Below are positions 38,913 to 48,313 of a stretch of 64,000 nt of DNA, one piece after another (the stretch's first letter is position 1; each line of letters opens with the position of its first letter). The notes beneath the pieces were generated by a model. The model was given only the letters and a program-made list of their open reading frames with translations. It was not told the origin of the DNA and did not search any database. Location: positions 248,001 to 312,000 of the forward strand of contig NZ_JBFEFI010000002.1 in NCBI RefSeq assembly GCF_040717535.1, written 5' to 3'. The stretch comes from Thalassoglobus sp. JC818 (GTDB lineage: Bacteria > Planctomycetota > Planctomycetia > Planctomycetales > Planctomycetaceae). The translations under genes and the position numbers were made by a program.

Positions 38913-39875
38913 ATGCAGACAGCTCTGTACGGTGCGATTGGTTGGAAGCATCCTCGTGGGATTTTCCAGGTTCTGGATTGGGCTCGTCGATTTGGCTGGC
39001 ACGCCGTCGATGCTCGGGGAATGACTCTCGGAATCCCCGGAGACCCGATTCGAAATTCCGCGGCCTTTGGGTACGACATGCTTGGCCCGTGTCACGTGCA
39101 TCAATCTGCTCGGGCTGACATACGATCTGCGTGTGAAGAGTTCGACATTCCGATCCTTTGCTTGTATGTCGCCAATCCTGTGAATCTTCGCGGAGAGTTG
39201 GGCGATGCGAATCGGAAAACGTTTCGGGATTACATCCAACTCGCGTCCGATCTGAACATCTCGTTTGTACGGGCGATCAATAACACTCGCGAAAGCTACG
39301 ACGGCGAACTGTTTTCTGAAGAAGAAGCGTTCGAGCGAACGATGACCGGGCTGCGCGATGTCGGGAAGCTGGCAGGCGACCTCGATGTCGGAATTCTCAT
39401 CGAGAATAATGAAAACTCAACGACGTCTTGCTCTGACGAACTTCTCGAAATTCAAAACGGTGTCAGGGATGTCTGTCGAGTAGGAATTGCTTACGACCCG
39501 GTGAATGCTTACTTCCAGGGGCTGAACGAACTCGATGAATTGGCGGAGCTTTCCGGTTCGGTCGATTTTCTACATCTGAAGAACGTCAAGCGGCATCACG
39601 ATCCGCAATTTGCCTATATGCCCCGGGGTGACTTCAGCTACGAGTGGACTGCTCTTGCGGATGGAGATGTCTGTTGGGAGAGCGTTCTTCGTTCGGCGAT
39701 CGAAGGTGGCTTCGACGGGACATTGACGTTTGAGTACGTCAATCCATTCAAGGGAATGTCCGCAGACTACTGGGAAACGATCCGCGATCCGGAACAGGCA
39801 GCTCAGGATGAGCGGAATTACCTCAATGAGCTGATTGAACTCGTTCAAGAAAGCGAGTCGGAGAAGAATCTCTAA
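38913..39875 (+). CDS. Sugar phosphate isomerase/epimerase-like TIM barrel
   Basis: This 320-residue protein belongs to the AP endonuclease 2 / sugar isomerase superfamily: DWARRFGWHAVDARGM, YVANPVNLRGE, SFVRAINNT, VGILIENNENSTT, RVGIAYDPVNAYFQG, DFLHLKNVKRHH and GTLTFEYVNPF. The Glu, Asp and His residues at strand ends fit a metal site. ATG 38913 is preferred (AAGGGAG six bases before). ATG 38886 is possible. Substrate cannot be named. Such genes are abundant in planctomycetes, often in sugar-breakdown islands. Confidence 0.85.
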   Translation: MQTALYGAIGWKHPRGIFQVLDWARRFGWHAVDARGMTLGIPGDPIRNSAAFGYDMLGPCHVHQSARADIRSACEEFDIPILCLYVANPVNLRGELGDANRKTFRDYIQLASDLNISFVRAINNTRESYDGELFSEEEAFERTMTGLRDVGKLAGDLDVGILIENNENSTTSCSDELLEIQNGVRDVCRVGIAYDPVNAYFQGLNELDELAELSGSVDFLHLKNVKRHHDPQFAYMPRGDFSYEWTALADGDVCWESVLRSAIEGGFDGTLTFEYVNPFKGMSADYWETIRDPEQAAQDERNYLNELIELVQESESEKNL

Positions 39876-39943
39876 GCTGGGTTGAGACAAGTATCTTGAG
39901 ACGAGACCTGAGGTCTCGGTAAAAAATGAAGGAAGTGGGAACA

Positions 39944-39980
39944 CAAAAAAAGATGCCTCGATGTTCCAATCGAGGCATCT
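39944..39980 (-). terminator. Intrinsic terminator after the Flp-like pilin gene
   Basis: A perfect 12-bp stem (39951-39962 with 39969-39980) and a run of As on the plus strand just left of it, that is, Ts after the stem on the minus strand. The orientation ends the minus-strand pilin-like transcript, about 120 bases past its stop codon. Confidence 0.85.
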
Positions 39981-40102
39981 ACGGCAAGTCAGCAATCCAT
40001 TTCCTCACCGCGACTCCTTGAATCCGATCAATGCAACTGAGAGTGGTGCAAAGCTCTTGAGGCATTCTTGATCGGGGAGTCATTCAGATCAGCCGTCCCG
40101 CT

Positions 40103-40381
40103 TTACTTGATGTCGTTTTCACCGATGCAGAAGTCTGGTCGATCGATGAAAGAACTGGGGCTGACGTGTGCGTTGTGGCCGCGAAGTCCTGAAGTGCAGT
40201 AGCTTTGCTGAATGCATCCGAATGCGGAGCCAACATCTTCCAGTTCATTGTTGATGTTGAGCGAGACTTCGTTGAGCCCAACGATCATGCCCAGCACGCA
40301 AATCGTCGCTACGAGGACGAGTTCAGCGGAGACAATAAAACCAGCTTCGTCATTGAGGAGTGCGGTGAAAATTGTGTTCAT
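40103..40381 (-). CDS. Flp/Fap-type pilin-like small membrane protein
   Basis: This 92-residue protein starts at ATG 40381 with MNTIFTALLNDEAGFIVSAE, then a hydrophobic helix (LVLVATICVLGMIVGL) and a short polar tail that contains two Cys (GCIQQSYC). The form resembles type IVb (Flp) pilins of tad systems, with a cytosolic leader, then a Gly-Phe and a nearby Glu before the helix. The Glu is at about +6 and not the typical +5, so the match is imperfect. No cpaA, tadA or rcpC-like gene is in the window. It is probably monocistronic, ending at the terminator near 39951. Confidence 0.7.
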   Translation of the reverse strand: MNTIFTALLNDEAGFIVSAELVLVATICVLGMIVGLNEVSLNINNELEDVGSAFGCIQQSYCTSGLRGHNAHVSPSSFIDRPDFCIGENDIK

Positions 40382-40779
40382 GGTGAAGACCCTTCGGTGG
40401 AGGAAACAGGAGTCGCGTTTGTTGTTTGATGAAACTTGTCAAAAGCAGAGCCCGTGCCGAAAGAGGTCAACGGATCTTGTCATGGCCTCGTAAAGAGTGT
40501 TGTGATGTGGCTGCAACTCTCTATTGTGAAGTGAGTTACGTGTTTGAAAAGAAACTGAAACACTTCAGTGTTGAAACAATGCGACGAGGCAGCGAGTGTT
40601 TCGTAGATGCAACGTTCACTGCGGAGTCCCGGTGCAGCGTTTTCGTTCAGAGCCGTAAGTGTTGATACAGCAGTTGTTTGTGTATCGCGTTGCCCATCGT
40701 CATCGTTGTGGAGAATTCGAAACGTGAGGCGTGCCTCATCGTTTCGGAGATGAAGTGGCTCAGAAGAGCAGGTCAGAAA
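40382..40779. other. Divergent leader region upstream of the homocysteine methyltransferase
   Basis: About 400 bases between the divergent pilin-like and methyltransferase genes. It carries one strong hairpin (listed separately at 40718-40746). I do not see a SAM, cobalamin or other known riboswitch consensus. Confidence 0.4.
40718..40746 (+). promoter_or_regulatory. Hairpin in the methyltransferase leader
   Basis: Left arm CGAAACGTGAGGC (40718-40730) pairs with right arm 40733-40746 with a one-base bulge, and no T-run follows. It ends 34 bases before the ATG at 40780 and right before a GGAG that abuts another ATG (40750). The stem might therefore control ribosome access. Confidence 0.4.
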
Positions 40780-41649
40780 ATGCAGCCGTTCCTCGAACGA
40801 TACAAGAATGGAGCACCAATTCTGCTCGATGGGGCCACGGGAACAGAGTTGGAACGGAGAGGGTTTGAGTTGGTCGCTCCTGGCTGGTCCGCAGCTGCGA
40901 TTCGAAATGCTCCGGATTTACTCGCTGAGATTCATCGCGATTACGTTAAGGCTGGGGCAGAGATTCTGACTGCCAACACCTTCCGCACACATTCACAAAA
41001 CCTGGAAGCGACTCCATGGAACGGAATGGGTCGAGAATTGACTTGTGAAGCTGTCGATCTCGCGCGAGGAGCAAGTCAGGGGCGGGTTTACGTGGCGGGT
41101 TCGATTGCTCCGCTGGGAGACTGCTATTCGCCGGAAGAGACTCCGGTGCTGGATGAACTCGATCGTCATCATGCTGAGATGATTGAACACCTCTGCGAAG
41201 CGGGCGTCGATGTGCTTCTAGTTGAAACTCAGCTGACGATTCGGGAAGCGGAGATCATTGCTCGCCGTGCAGAGCAATCGGGATGTCCGTTCTTCGTCAG
41301 TTTTGTCTGCAATGGTTCAGGAGAACTGCTTTCAGGAGAACCTCTCAGCGAAGCGTTGCCGCGAGTCCTTCAGTGGAATCCGCTTGGTTGCCTGCTGAAT
41401 TGTGTTCCGGTTGATGAAGTGGGGCAGATTGTGGCGTCGCTTCCATCCGATCTGCAGAAGGGAATCGTCGGGGCTTACGCCAACACGGGACGAATGATCG
41501 GTCCAGGGGTTTGGGAATCGACTCCGGGAGTTGATCCGGCAGTTTACGCCGGGTTTGTTGCGGAATGGAGAATGTACAACTTTCGCTTGATTGGAGGTTG
41601 CTGCGGGACTACTCCGCAGCACATAAGTGACATGAAATCAGTGGTTTAG
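40780..41649 (+). CDS. Homocysteine S-methyltransferase family protein
   Basis: Cytosolic zinc methyltransferase of 289 residues in the Pfam S-methyl_trans family (betaine-homocysteine or S-methylmethionine-homocysteine type). Motifs: ILLDGATGTELERRG at the N-terminus, ILTANTFRTHSQNLE, VAGSIAPLGDCYSP, LLVETQLTIREAE, and the zinc ligands Cys in GCLLNCVPVDEV and GGCCGTTPQHI. ATG 40780 is preferred (AGG seven bases upstream). ATG 40750 would add a basic stretch of ten residues. The methyl donor is unknown. A single gene without other methionine-cycle neighbours. Confidence 0.88.
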   Translation: MQPFLERYKNGAPILLDGATGTELERRGFELVAPGWSAAAIRNAPDLLAEIHRDYVKAGAEILTANTFRTHSQNLEATPWNGMGRELTCEAVDLARGASQGRVYVAGSIAPLGDCYSPEETPVLDELDRHHAEMIEHLCEAGVDVLLVETQLTIREAEIIARRAEQSGCPFFVSFVCNGSGELLSGEPLSEALPRVLQWNPLGCLLNCVPVDEVGQIVASLPSDLQKGIVGAYANTGRMIGPGVWESTPGVDPAVYAGFVAEWRMYNFRLIGGCCGTTPQHISDMKSVV

Positions 41650-42045
41650 GGTTTTTCTGTCCGAGTTGAAGATTTCTTCCAGATCCGAAAGTTGAGTGAA
41701 TCCGGCAGCTCCACAACGGAAAGATGATCTTTCCTGCCCGTGTGACATGCAGTAATTTCCCGCGCTCAACTCTCACTTCATATTTTCGTTGGCGCCTCCG
41801 TCCTCCTCTCGGTCCGCCAATCGTCCGCACTTTCTGCGGGCTCCCTTCCTCAAGACCTTCCACAATCCATGCCTCGAATCGATCTTAAGGATGACGTCAG
41901 GACGACGTCTTCGCATATCGAACCTCAATCGCATCTCGGTCCCGACCGGATTGTCGAAGATGTCGATCTCCCTGCCTCAGAAAAGGGGCAGACCGATCAA
42001 CACTCAGTCACTTTCGCACCTCAAGATGGAACTCGGGGAAAAGCG
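41650..42045. other. Region upstream of the giant surface protein
   Basis: About 400 bases before the preferred start at 42046. An ATG at 41869 is in frame with the giant protein and would add 59 residues (MPRIDLKDDVRTTSSHIEPQ and onward), but it lacks a ribosome-binding site and the added stretch would precede the signal peptide. I see no terminator after the methyltransferase. Confidence 0.4.
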
Positions 42046-45000
42046 ATGTCATTGCTTCGCAGACTCAGCGACAAACTCACCGGTCTTCGTCAAACGTCAA
42101 CCAGGGTCATGAGACCAGCGTTGAAGACCGCGACACTTGCATTCGGAGCACTGGCCGCGACGGTGGCGCCTCTGACTGCTTTGGCGGAACATCAGATTCC
42201 ACCAGGTGATGTCAATTACACGATGCCTTCGGATGGATATTCGATCCCCGACTATTCTGGCTCACTTCATTCTCAGTCTTCTTCTTCCGGTGGGCAGGGA
42301 GCGGGTGGCTTCGGGACTAAGGGTCGCGTCGGCCACGAAGCTGGCGACACAGTTGGTCGAAACGGATCTCTGACTTACTTCGACTTGTCACCTTACATCT
42401 TCACCGACAGCGGCGTTGTCTTCGGGGACGGTCGACTGTTCGTGATGAACAACGGGAAGATGGGTGGAAGCGCCGGTTTGGGTGCACGTCACTTCTTCCC
42501 ACAGATCAACACCATCGGTGGAGCGACATTCTACTACGACCGTGACGACTCACGTGGTGTGACCTTCGAACAGTTCACAATCGCCGGGGAAATCCTGGGC
42601 GAGTTCTTTGACGTTCGAGCGAACTACTACATCCCCTTCGGCAATACCGAACAGGTTACCGCCGAGCGATACGCAAACGGGTCTGCTCAATTCGTTGAAG
42701 ATCGAATTGAGTTTCAAACTCGCACGTTCGCAGCAACAGCTCTGGAAGGTCTCGACTTGACCTTCACAACACCGATTCAAGGTGAGTTCTTCGAACAGTT
42801 CAACATGGAAGCATCGGCCGGCTGGTACCACTACAAGCCGTCAGAAAACGATGGCGACATCTCCATCAACGGTTGGAAGATTCGTCTCGATGCCGACATC
42901 GTTGAGAATCTTTCACACACGTTTCTGAAAGTGACTCACGACAACAAGTTCAACACGAACGTTGTGTGGGGAATCGACCTGAACTACTGGAACGGTCTCG
43001 ATTCTCGCCGTCACATTGGCAAGAGCCAGTTCAATCGGCTTGCAAGCTGGGTCCGACGCGAACGAACGGTCTCTGCTTTGAGCACCAGTGTCTTGAATGC
43101 ACCACAAGTCGCGATCAACCCCGAAACGGGTGACCCCTACGTCGTGCTTCAGGTCCGGAACAATCCGAACCCACCGCCGGACAACTTCCCACCACCGACC
43201 GGAAACGGGTCGCTGGACATGCCTTACCAGTACATTCAGGACGCAATCGACGATCCACGAATGGCAGACATTGTCTTCGTCCAGGGGAACAGTGTGTTCG
43301 ATGGCGACGTCGACGGAAACTCGAATGCAACAGTTGTCATGAGAGAGGGACTCCTCGTTCTCGGAGAAGGTGTTCCACTCAACATCCCAGTGCAGGGACC
43401 AGTCGGAATGATTCCACTTCCGACAGTGACAGAAGGACCAATTGCACGACCAATCATTCAGAACGTTTCCGGTCCTGTCGTCACACTGGCTGACAACAGT
43501 CGCTTCGCTGGTTTCACAATTCAGAACTTCAGCGATGGACCTGCAATCCTCGCGGACGGTGTGAATGGCTCGACGGTTAACGAAGTGATCATCGATACTT
43601 CAACCGGAGCGATGGCAGGCGGAATCGAAATCAACGATTCGACAGGAACCTTCACCTTCCAGAATATTTCCATCAGCAACACAGCTGGAGATGGATTGGC
43701 TGTCACCGGAGGGAATGCAGCAATTCTCTTCAACGGGACGAACTCAATCACTAACTCGCTCGGCTACTCAGTCCTGGTTCAGGATGCAGCTGGAAGCGTG
43801 AACCTCCGCAATACGACCATCTCTTCGAATGGTGGTCTCGGAGTGGAGGTCTCTTCGACAGGTGCCACACCTTCGACAGCGAACGTGACCTTTAACACAG
43901 TCTCGCTCTCAAATACCAACTCACCTGATGGTGCGTTCCGAATCTTCAATCATGGTGGAGCAGTCTCAACTCTGGGTGCTCTCACGATTGATAACCCGAA
44001 CGGGGCAGCGATTGTCGTCGATGAGCTTCAAGCAACAGGAACAGTTTCGTTCCAGGGAAGCACAACGATCACCAACCGTACTCAAGAAGGTATCTTGATC
44101 AACGATATTCAGGAAGGAGTCGATCCGCTCGACCCAAATACAACGACCGCTGGATCTGTGATCTTCCAGGGTCCTGTTTCGATCGGTCAGGGCACCAATG
44201 TGGCGACTGCTGCAGCGATCGACATGAACTCGAGTCTCGGAAACGTTGTCTTCGGAAACCTGACAATCAACGGCGGAGCTGGTGATGGTATTTCGATCAC
44301 CGACCTCCTCGACGAAGGAACGACTGTTGGTCAGTTCTTCGTGAACGGATTTGCGACGATCAACAACATCCAGGGAACGTCGATCGACATCGACAATGTT
44401 CAGAAGACTTTGTTCAGCGTCAGCTTCCAGGATACGCAGATTGCAAACCGTGGCGGAACGGGTGTCAACATCTCAGACTACGCTGGTTTGGCTCGCTTCT
44501 TCGGTCTGACACAAGTTGGAAACGGTCTGAACGTGACCGACAATGCTGTCAACATTACAGACAACCTGGGTGTCGTTGCCTTCGGAAACCTGACAGTTGT
44601 GAACCAGCAGGGAGCCGGATCGTTCGGTGTCCTCGTGGCAGACAACGTCAATCTCGACGAAGACCTGACGACAAACATTACTTTCAACTCGTTGAATGTT
44701 GAGAGCTTTGATGCGACCGCTGTCAGCATTCAACGCAACGAGAACGTGGCCGTCGCGACCGGAACACTGGATGCGACCGACGCCACAGCGATTGAAGTCT
44801 TCGACAACACTCGCCATGACCTGACATTCCAGGAAGTCAGTGCAACGAACTCCGACTACGGTATCTTTGTCTCCAACAGCCCGGGTAGCTTCGTTGTCAC
44901 GGGGATTGGAACAGCTGCCGGATCAGGTGGACTGATTCAGGGAATGTCGATCGCAGGTGCTCACTTCGACAACACGAACAATGTCTTCCTGCAGAACATT

Positions 45001-46095
45001 GACCTGGATGCCAACGCGGTTGGTGTCGAGGCAGAAGAAATCAATCTCGAACGCGTGGGCTTTGACCCATCGATGATCTTGAACAACGTCACGATCACCA
45101 ACTCAGCTTCTCAAGCAGCACTGCTGCAGAACGTGACCAACTTCAGCCTGCTCAACTCGTTCCTGTCAAGCAACGGAAACGGAAACGGAACAGAGCAGAT
45201 CCTCTTCAATGCAGCTGTTCGAGAAGTTGATGTGGATGGAGATGCCGTTGTCGATGATGACGATGACCTGATCACCTACAACGTCAACATCAACGGTAAC
45301 ACGATCATGGATGCTTCAGGAGCTCCAATCATCGGAGCAGACATGGTTCGAATCCAGACACTTGGTGCTGGTAACGGTGCTCCATTGATCTTCAACTTGC
45401 TTGATAACGGAATTCCTGGACTGACACCTCCAACAGACATGCTTGCTCCGAACCGAACCCTTGCGGCAGGTATTCGACTTGACTGGGATGGAGACGTCTT
45501 CGCGACCATGGATCGAAACACGATCGTGATGGCAACCAATGCTGGACCACAGCGAGCTGTTCAGTTCGACATCGACGGTCTGGCCGATGTTACCTTCACA
45601 CGTAGCTCGGTTTCATCCTCCGGAGTCGGCGACCGTGGTCTGCAAATGACCTTCACTGATCAGGCGAGCCTGGTCGTGACCGACAACGTGGTGCTTGATG
45701 AGAACAACAACATTGTGGGTGGTTCCGGATTCCAGATGACTGGCAACAACTCGGAAGCAATCAACCTGACCTTCCAGGGAACGAACAACAACTTTGTTCT
45801 CTCCCGAAACCTGATCAACATGACCGGCTTCGACTCATCAGGTGTTGTTGTCGAGAGAATCTTCGCTCCGTCGAACGTGACGATCAACTCGAACTCGATC
45901 TTCCTGACATCCGACTTCGACAACGTGACGGAATACGGAATTCTCTTCCGGGACGTGCGAGGTGTGATCAACCTCTTCGGAAACCAGAACAACGACATTC
46001 CAATCGGAACGCTCTTCCCGTTCTATGTTGATTTCCAGGTTCCGCAGGGATCAACCAATGGATCGATCATCGTGAACGGAACAGTGCGACCATAA
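42046..46095 (+). CDS. Giant surface protein: intimin-like barrel plus beta-helix
   Basis: Predicted outer-membrane protein of 1349 residues (1408 from ATG 41869). ATG 42046 has GGGGA upstream and opens a long signal peptide (MSLLRRLSDKLTGLRQTSTR, then MRPALKTATLAFGALAATVA to LTALAEH). A Ser/Gly-rich linker follows, then an N-terminal beta-barrel region with intimin/invasin-type signs: GLGARHFFPQINTIGGATFY, YDRDDSRGVTFEQFTIAGEI, FDVRANYYIPFG and VVWGIDLNYW. After a Pro-rich stretch near 43150-43200 comes a long right-handed beta-helix of Asn/Ile/Gly-rich turns (for example SIDIDNVQKTLFSVSFQDT) to the C-terminus. A small Asp-rich loop (VDVDGDAVVDDDDD) near 45240 looks like a calcium site. A strong terminator follows. 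Confidence 0.85.
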   Translation: MSLLRRLSDKLTGLRQTSTRVMRPALKTATLAFGALAATVAPLTALAEHQIPPGDVNYTMPSDGYSIPDYSGSLHSQSSSSGGQGAGGFGTKGRVGHEAGDTVGRNGSLTYFDLSPYIFTDSGVVFGDGRLFVMNNGKMGGSAGLGARHFFPQINTIGGATFYYDRDDSRGVTFEQFTIAGEILGEFFDVRANYYIPFGNTEQVTAERYANGSAQFVEDRIEFQTRTFAATALEGLDLTFTTPIQGEFFEQFNMEASAGWYHYKPSENDGDISINGWKIRLDADIVENLSHTFLKVTHDNKFNTNVVWGIDLNYWNGLDSRRHIGKSQFNRLASWVRRERTVSALSTSVLNAPQVAINPETGDPYVVLQVRNNPNPPPDNFPPPTGNGSLDMPYQYIQDAIDDPRMADIVFVQGNSVFDGDVDGNSNATVVMREGLLVLGEGVPLNIPVQGPVGMIPLPTVTEGPIARPIIQNVSGPVVTLADNSRFAGFTIQNFSDGPAILADGVNGSTVNEVIIDTSTGAMAGGIEINDSTGTFTFQNISISNTAGDGLAVTGGNAAILFNGTNSITNSLGYSVLVQDAAGSVNLRNTTISSNGGLGVEVSSTGATPSTANVTFNTVSLSNTNSPDGAFRIFNHGGAVSTLGALTIDNPNGAAIVVDELQATGTVSFQGSTTITNRTQEGILINDIQEGVDPLDPNTTTAGSVIFQGPVSIGQGTNVATAAAIDMNSSLGNVVFGNLTINGGAGDGISITDLLDEGTTVGQFFVNGFATINNIQGTSIDIDNVQKTLFSVSFQDTQIANRGGTGVNISDYAGLARFFGLTQVGNGLNVTDNAVNITDNLGVVAFGNLTVVNQQGAGSFGVLVADNVNLDEDLTTNITFNSLNVESFDATAVSIQRNENVAVATGTLDATDATAIEVFDNTRHDLTFQEVSATNSDYGIFVSNSPGSFVVTGIGTAAGSGGLIQGMSIAGAHFDNTNNVFLQNIDLDANAVGVEAEEINLERVGFDPSMILNNVTITNSASQAALLQNVTNFSLLNSFLSSNGNGNGTEQILFNAAVREVDVDGDAVVDDDDDLITYNVNINGNTIMDASGAPIIGADMVRIQTLGAGNGAPLIFNLLDNGIPGLTPPTDMLAPNRTLAAGIRLDWDGDVFATMDRNTIVMATNAGPQRAVQFDIDGLADVTFTRSSVSSSGVGDRGLQMTFTDQASLVVTDNVVLDENNNIVGGSGFQMTGNNSEAINLTFQGTNNNFVLSRNLINMTGFDSSGVVVERIFAPSNVTINSNSIFLTSDFDNVTEYGILFRDVRGVINLFGNQNNDIPIGTLFPFYVDFQVPQGSTNGSIIVNGTVRP

Positions 46096-46126
46096 CAACA
46101 CTGAACCAAGATTAACGAGAACGCTG

Positions 46127-46157
46127 AAGGCGGTTCATTTGATGAACCGCCTTTTTT
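46127..46157 (+). terminator. Intrinsic terminator after the giant surface protein
   Basis: Perfect 12-bp stem (46127-46138 with 46142-46153), loop TTG, then a T-run to 46157. Confidence 0.93.
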
Positions 46158-46242
46158 ATGCGCCTCGGTCAACTCGCCGGGTAAGAGAGTGGATTGTCTG
46201 AAGGCAATATGTCAGACGATGGAAGTGCAAATCGACATCGCT

Positions 46243-47298
46243 CTACTTGCCAGATTCGACCTTTAATGCCATCTCGCTGCGGAAGGAAATCAGTTCAGCG
46301 ACAATGCTGATTGCAATTTCCGGAACGGTTTGCGAACCGATCTTCAGTCCGATGGGAGCGTGTACGCGTTCCAACTCGCCAGGTTCGATTCCCTGCGCGA
46401 TGAGATCATCGAAGATCAGGCGAATTTTCCTCTTTGAGCCGATCATGCCCAGATAGCAGGGGCGCTTTTGAATGAGATGGAATAGAGCTTCTTCGTCATG
46501 ATTGTGTCCGCGAGTCACAATGATGCAGAACGACCGCGGGCCCAAATTCATGGAGTCAATGACTTCATCGAAGTCGCCAACCAGGCACTGTTTGGCGTAC
46601 GGGAGATTCTCGCGATTGCAGTGAACTTCGCGGTCATCGACGACGGTGACTTCAAATCCCGTCTGGCTGGCGAATTCACAGACCTTTTTCCCGACGTGGC
46701 CTGCTCCGAAGATAAACAACTCAAACTTTGGAAGTGTCGGCAGATACGCCCACCCCTGAGACATCTTTGGTCGCGGGAGCGAATGAAGCTCGGGAATCAA
46801 TCCGCTGTTGAAATCGGGGAAGTCGTGATCGTCGGTTTGAGCGATCAGGTTGTTGTTGTGGTTGAACAAATAGCGTGATCCCGGGGGAATGTTCGCACCG
46901 TTTTCTTCAATTCGAACGACTTGCGTCAGCCCTTCGCCGCTCTCAATTTGCTTGAGGAGAGCTTCGTAGTACGAAACATAAGAGTGGCTGCTGACAGGGT
47001 CGATCAGCGTAATCATTCTCCCGCCGCAGATGAGGCCATCATCCCAGCCGTAGTCGTGATCCAACTGGAATGTTTCGAGCTGTCGCTGAGATGTCGCGAG
47101 ACACTCCAATGCCCGCCTCTTGACCTCCGCTTCCACACAACCGCCGCCAAGAGTTCCGACTTGCTGGCCATCTTCATAGATCAGCATCGTCGCACCAGCC
47201 TTCTGCGGAGTCGACCCGCGAGTTTCGATCAACGCGGTGAAGACAACGGGACGCTGTGAGCGGTGCGCGGAAAGAAGTGCTTCGATGACATCGCGCAT
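46243..47298 (-). CDS. XdhC/CoxI family protein
   Basis: This 351-residue protein has both parts of the XdhC family: N-terminal VVFTALIETRGSTPQKAGAT and GGGCVEAEVKRRA, and a C-terminal Rossmann domain with FIFGAGHVGKKVCEFASQTG and VTRGHNHDEEALFHLI. XdhC inserts or sulfurates the molybdenum cofactor for xanthine dehydrogenase or related hydroxylases. No xanthine dehydrogenase, CO dehydrogenase or other molybdo-enzyme gene is nearby, so the client is unknown. ATG 47298 is the start. It stands alone, 235 bases downstream of... the next minus-strand gene's end boundary, and may be separately transcribed. Confidence 0.9.
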   Translation of the reverse strand: MRDVIEALLSAHRSQRPVVFTALIETRGSTPQKAGATMLIYEDGQQVGTLGGGCVEAEVKRRALECLATSQRQLETFQLDHDYGWDDGLICGGRMITLIDPVSSHSYVSYYEALLKQIESGEGLTQVVRIEENGANIPPGSRYLFNHNNNLIAQTDDHDFPDFNSGLIPELHSLPRPKMSQGWAYLPTLPKFELFIFGAGHVGKKVCEFASQTGFEVTVVDDREVHCNRENLPYAKQCLVGDFDEVIDSMNLGPRSFCIIVTRGHNHDEEALFHLIQKRPCYLGMIGSKRKIRLIFDDLIAQGIEPGELERVHAPIGLKIGSQTVPEIAISIVAELISFRSEMALKVESGK

Positions 47299-47533
47299 AG
47301 CGGCAGAAAACTCATTCTGTAAATCAATTCTGGCTCAGGTCTTCGCGATTCGATGGATAGAAATCGGACGAAAACCATTTCGAACAGTGCACGCGAATCA
47401 CAGACAAAAAGTGCTGGATGTTTCGGTGTTGTGAAACCTGTTCGGGAAGGTTCCTGACATCGGAGCCTTCAATTGATCTTAGAGCGGTTTTCGGGGATCA
47501 GCAAGGACTCGACCCCTGTCGAAATAGTGCCTG

Positions 47534-48313
47534 TCAGGCAGCGGAGCGATTTGGGAGAGGGCACGATAGAACGACATTCACCTCGACGGTGTCAGCTTCG
47601 GTGGCGTCTCCAGATCGGCGGACTGTGACCCGTGTTCCGTAAGAGAAGAGTTGAGTCAGGCTCACTTTGTAGCTGTCGCTGTCAGCTTCGGCCCATCCCT
47701 CTGGAATGGCATGAAAGGGAGGGAAGACGGGAATGTGAAAGTGAACGATACGGTCTCCCGCACCGAATTCAACGGTGAACAGGCCATCAAGCTGATCGTA
47801 CTGGTCTTCAACCTGCGATCTCGTCCAGCTTTGGGTCACGTTGGCTGTGTCGTTCTGTTCTTCTCGATGATCTTCGATGGCCAGAATCTCAGATGGAATC
47901 GTTTTAAGTTCTACCAGTTTGGGACTCACAGCTGGCGGAGCTGTTCGGAGGTAGGAAGGGACAGGAATCGAAACTTCAGTGAAGTAGAGAATTGTGGCGA
48001 CGAGGAAGAGTGTCAGGCAGAGTCCGCCACCGAGCAAGCCCAATTCAGCAGCTTCAAGGTTGGAGGGCAACCACAAGAGGCAAGACAGGATGCAGAGTGT
48101 GCCAGCCATTAAGTGAAACGGGGAGAGCGATCCGCGATTTCGAGCGACGCCAATCAGACCAACACTGACGATGAGTAAAGGAATTGTTGCGATCAGTCCA
48201 GAAGGGCCAGTCATCTGAGAAATTGTGACGACGCACTCAATCAAGACACCGAGCCCGATCAGGATCAGCGCAAACATTGGCCAGGTCCGTAAAGTCCTTG
48301 AGTCGGCAGGCAC
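47534..48313 (-). CDS. Membrane protein with soluble tail, unknown function
   Basis: This 259-residue protein has about four membrane helices in its first half (MFALILIGLGVLIECVVTI, LIATIPLLIVSVGLIGVA, MAGTLCILSCLLWL, LCLTLFLVATILYFTE) and a soluble C-terminal half with a beta-rich stretch (TVEFGAGDRIVHFHIPVFPP, then YKVSLTQLFSYGTRVTVRRS). I do not recognise it. The likely start is ATG 48313. A short palindrome (TGCCTG/CAGGCA) lies at its stop codon. Upstream is a long gene-free region with a large inverted repeat. Confidence 0.7.
   Translation of the reverse strand: MPADSRTLRTWPMFALILIGLGVLIECVVTISQMTGPSGLIATIPLLIVSVGLIGVARNRGSLSPFHLMAGTLCILSCLLWLPSNLEAAELGLLGGGLCLTLFLVATILYFTEVSIPVPSYLRTAPPAVSPKLVELKTIPSEILAIEDHREEQNDTANVTQSWTRSQVEDQYDQLDGLFTVEFGAGDRIVHFHIPVFPPFHAIPEGWAEADSDSYKVSLTQLFSYGTRVTVRRSGDATEADTVEVNVVLSCPLPNRSAA

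Noticed and set aside
39902-39918. Small hairpin just after the TIM-barrel gene
   Set aside because: Only a seven-base stem with no T-run on either strand, so I do not call it a terminator.
41869-42045. Upstream ATG start for the giant surface protein
   Set aside because: It would place 59 hydrophilic residues before a long signal peptide and has no ribosome-binding site. The downstream ATG at 42046 fits better.
46243-47298. XdhC gene as part of a xanthine dehydrogenase operon
   Set aside because: No molybdenum hydroxylase gene is adjacent on either side, so the operon interpretation is not supported.
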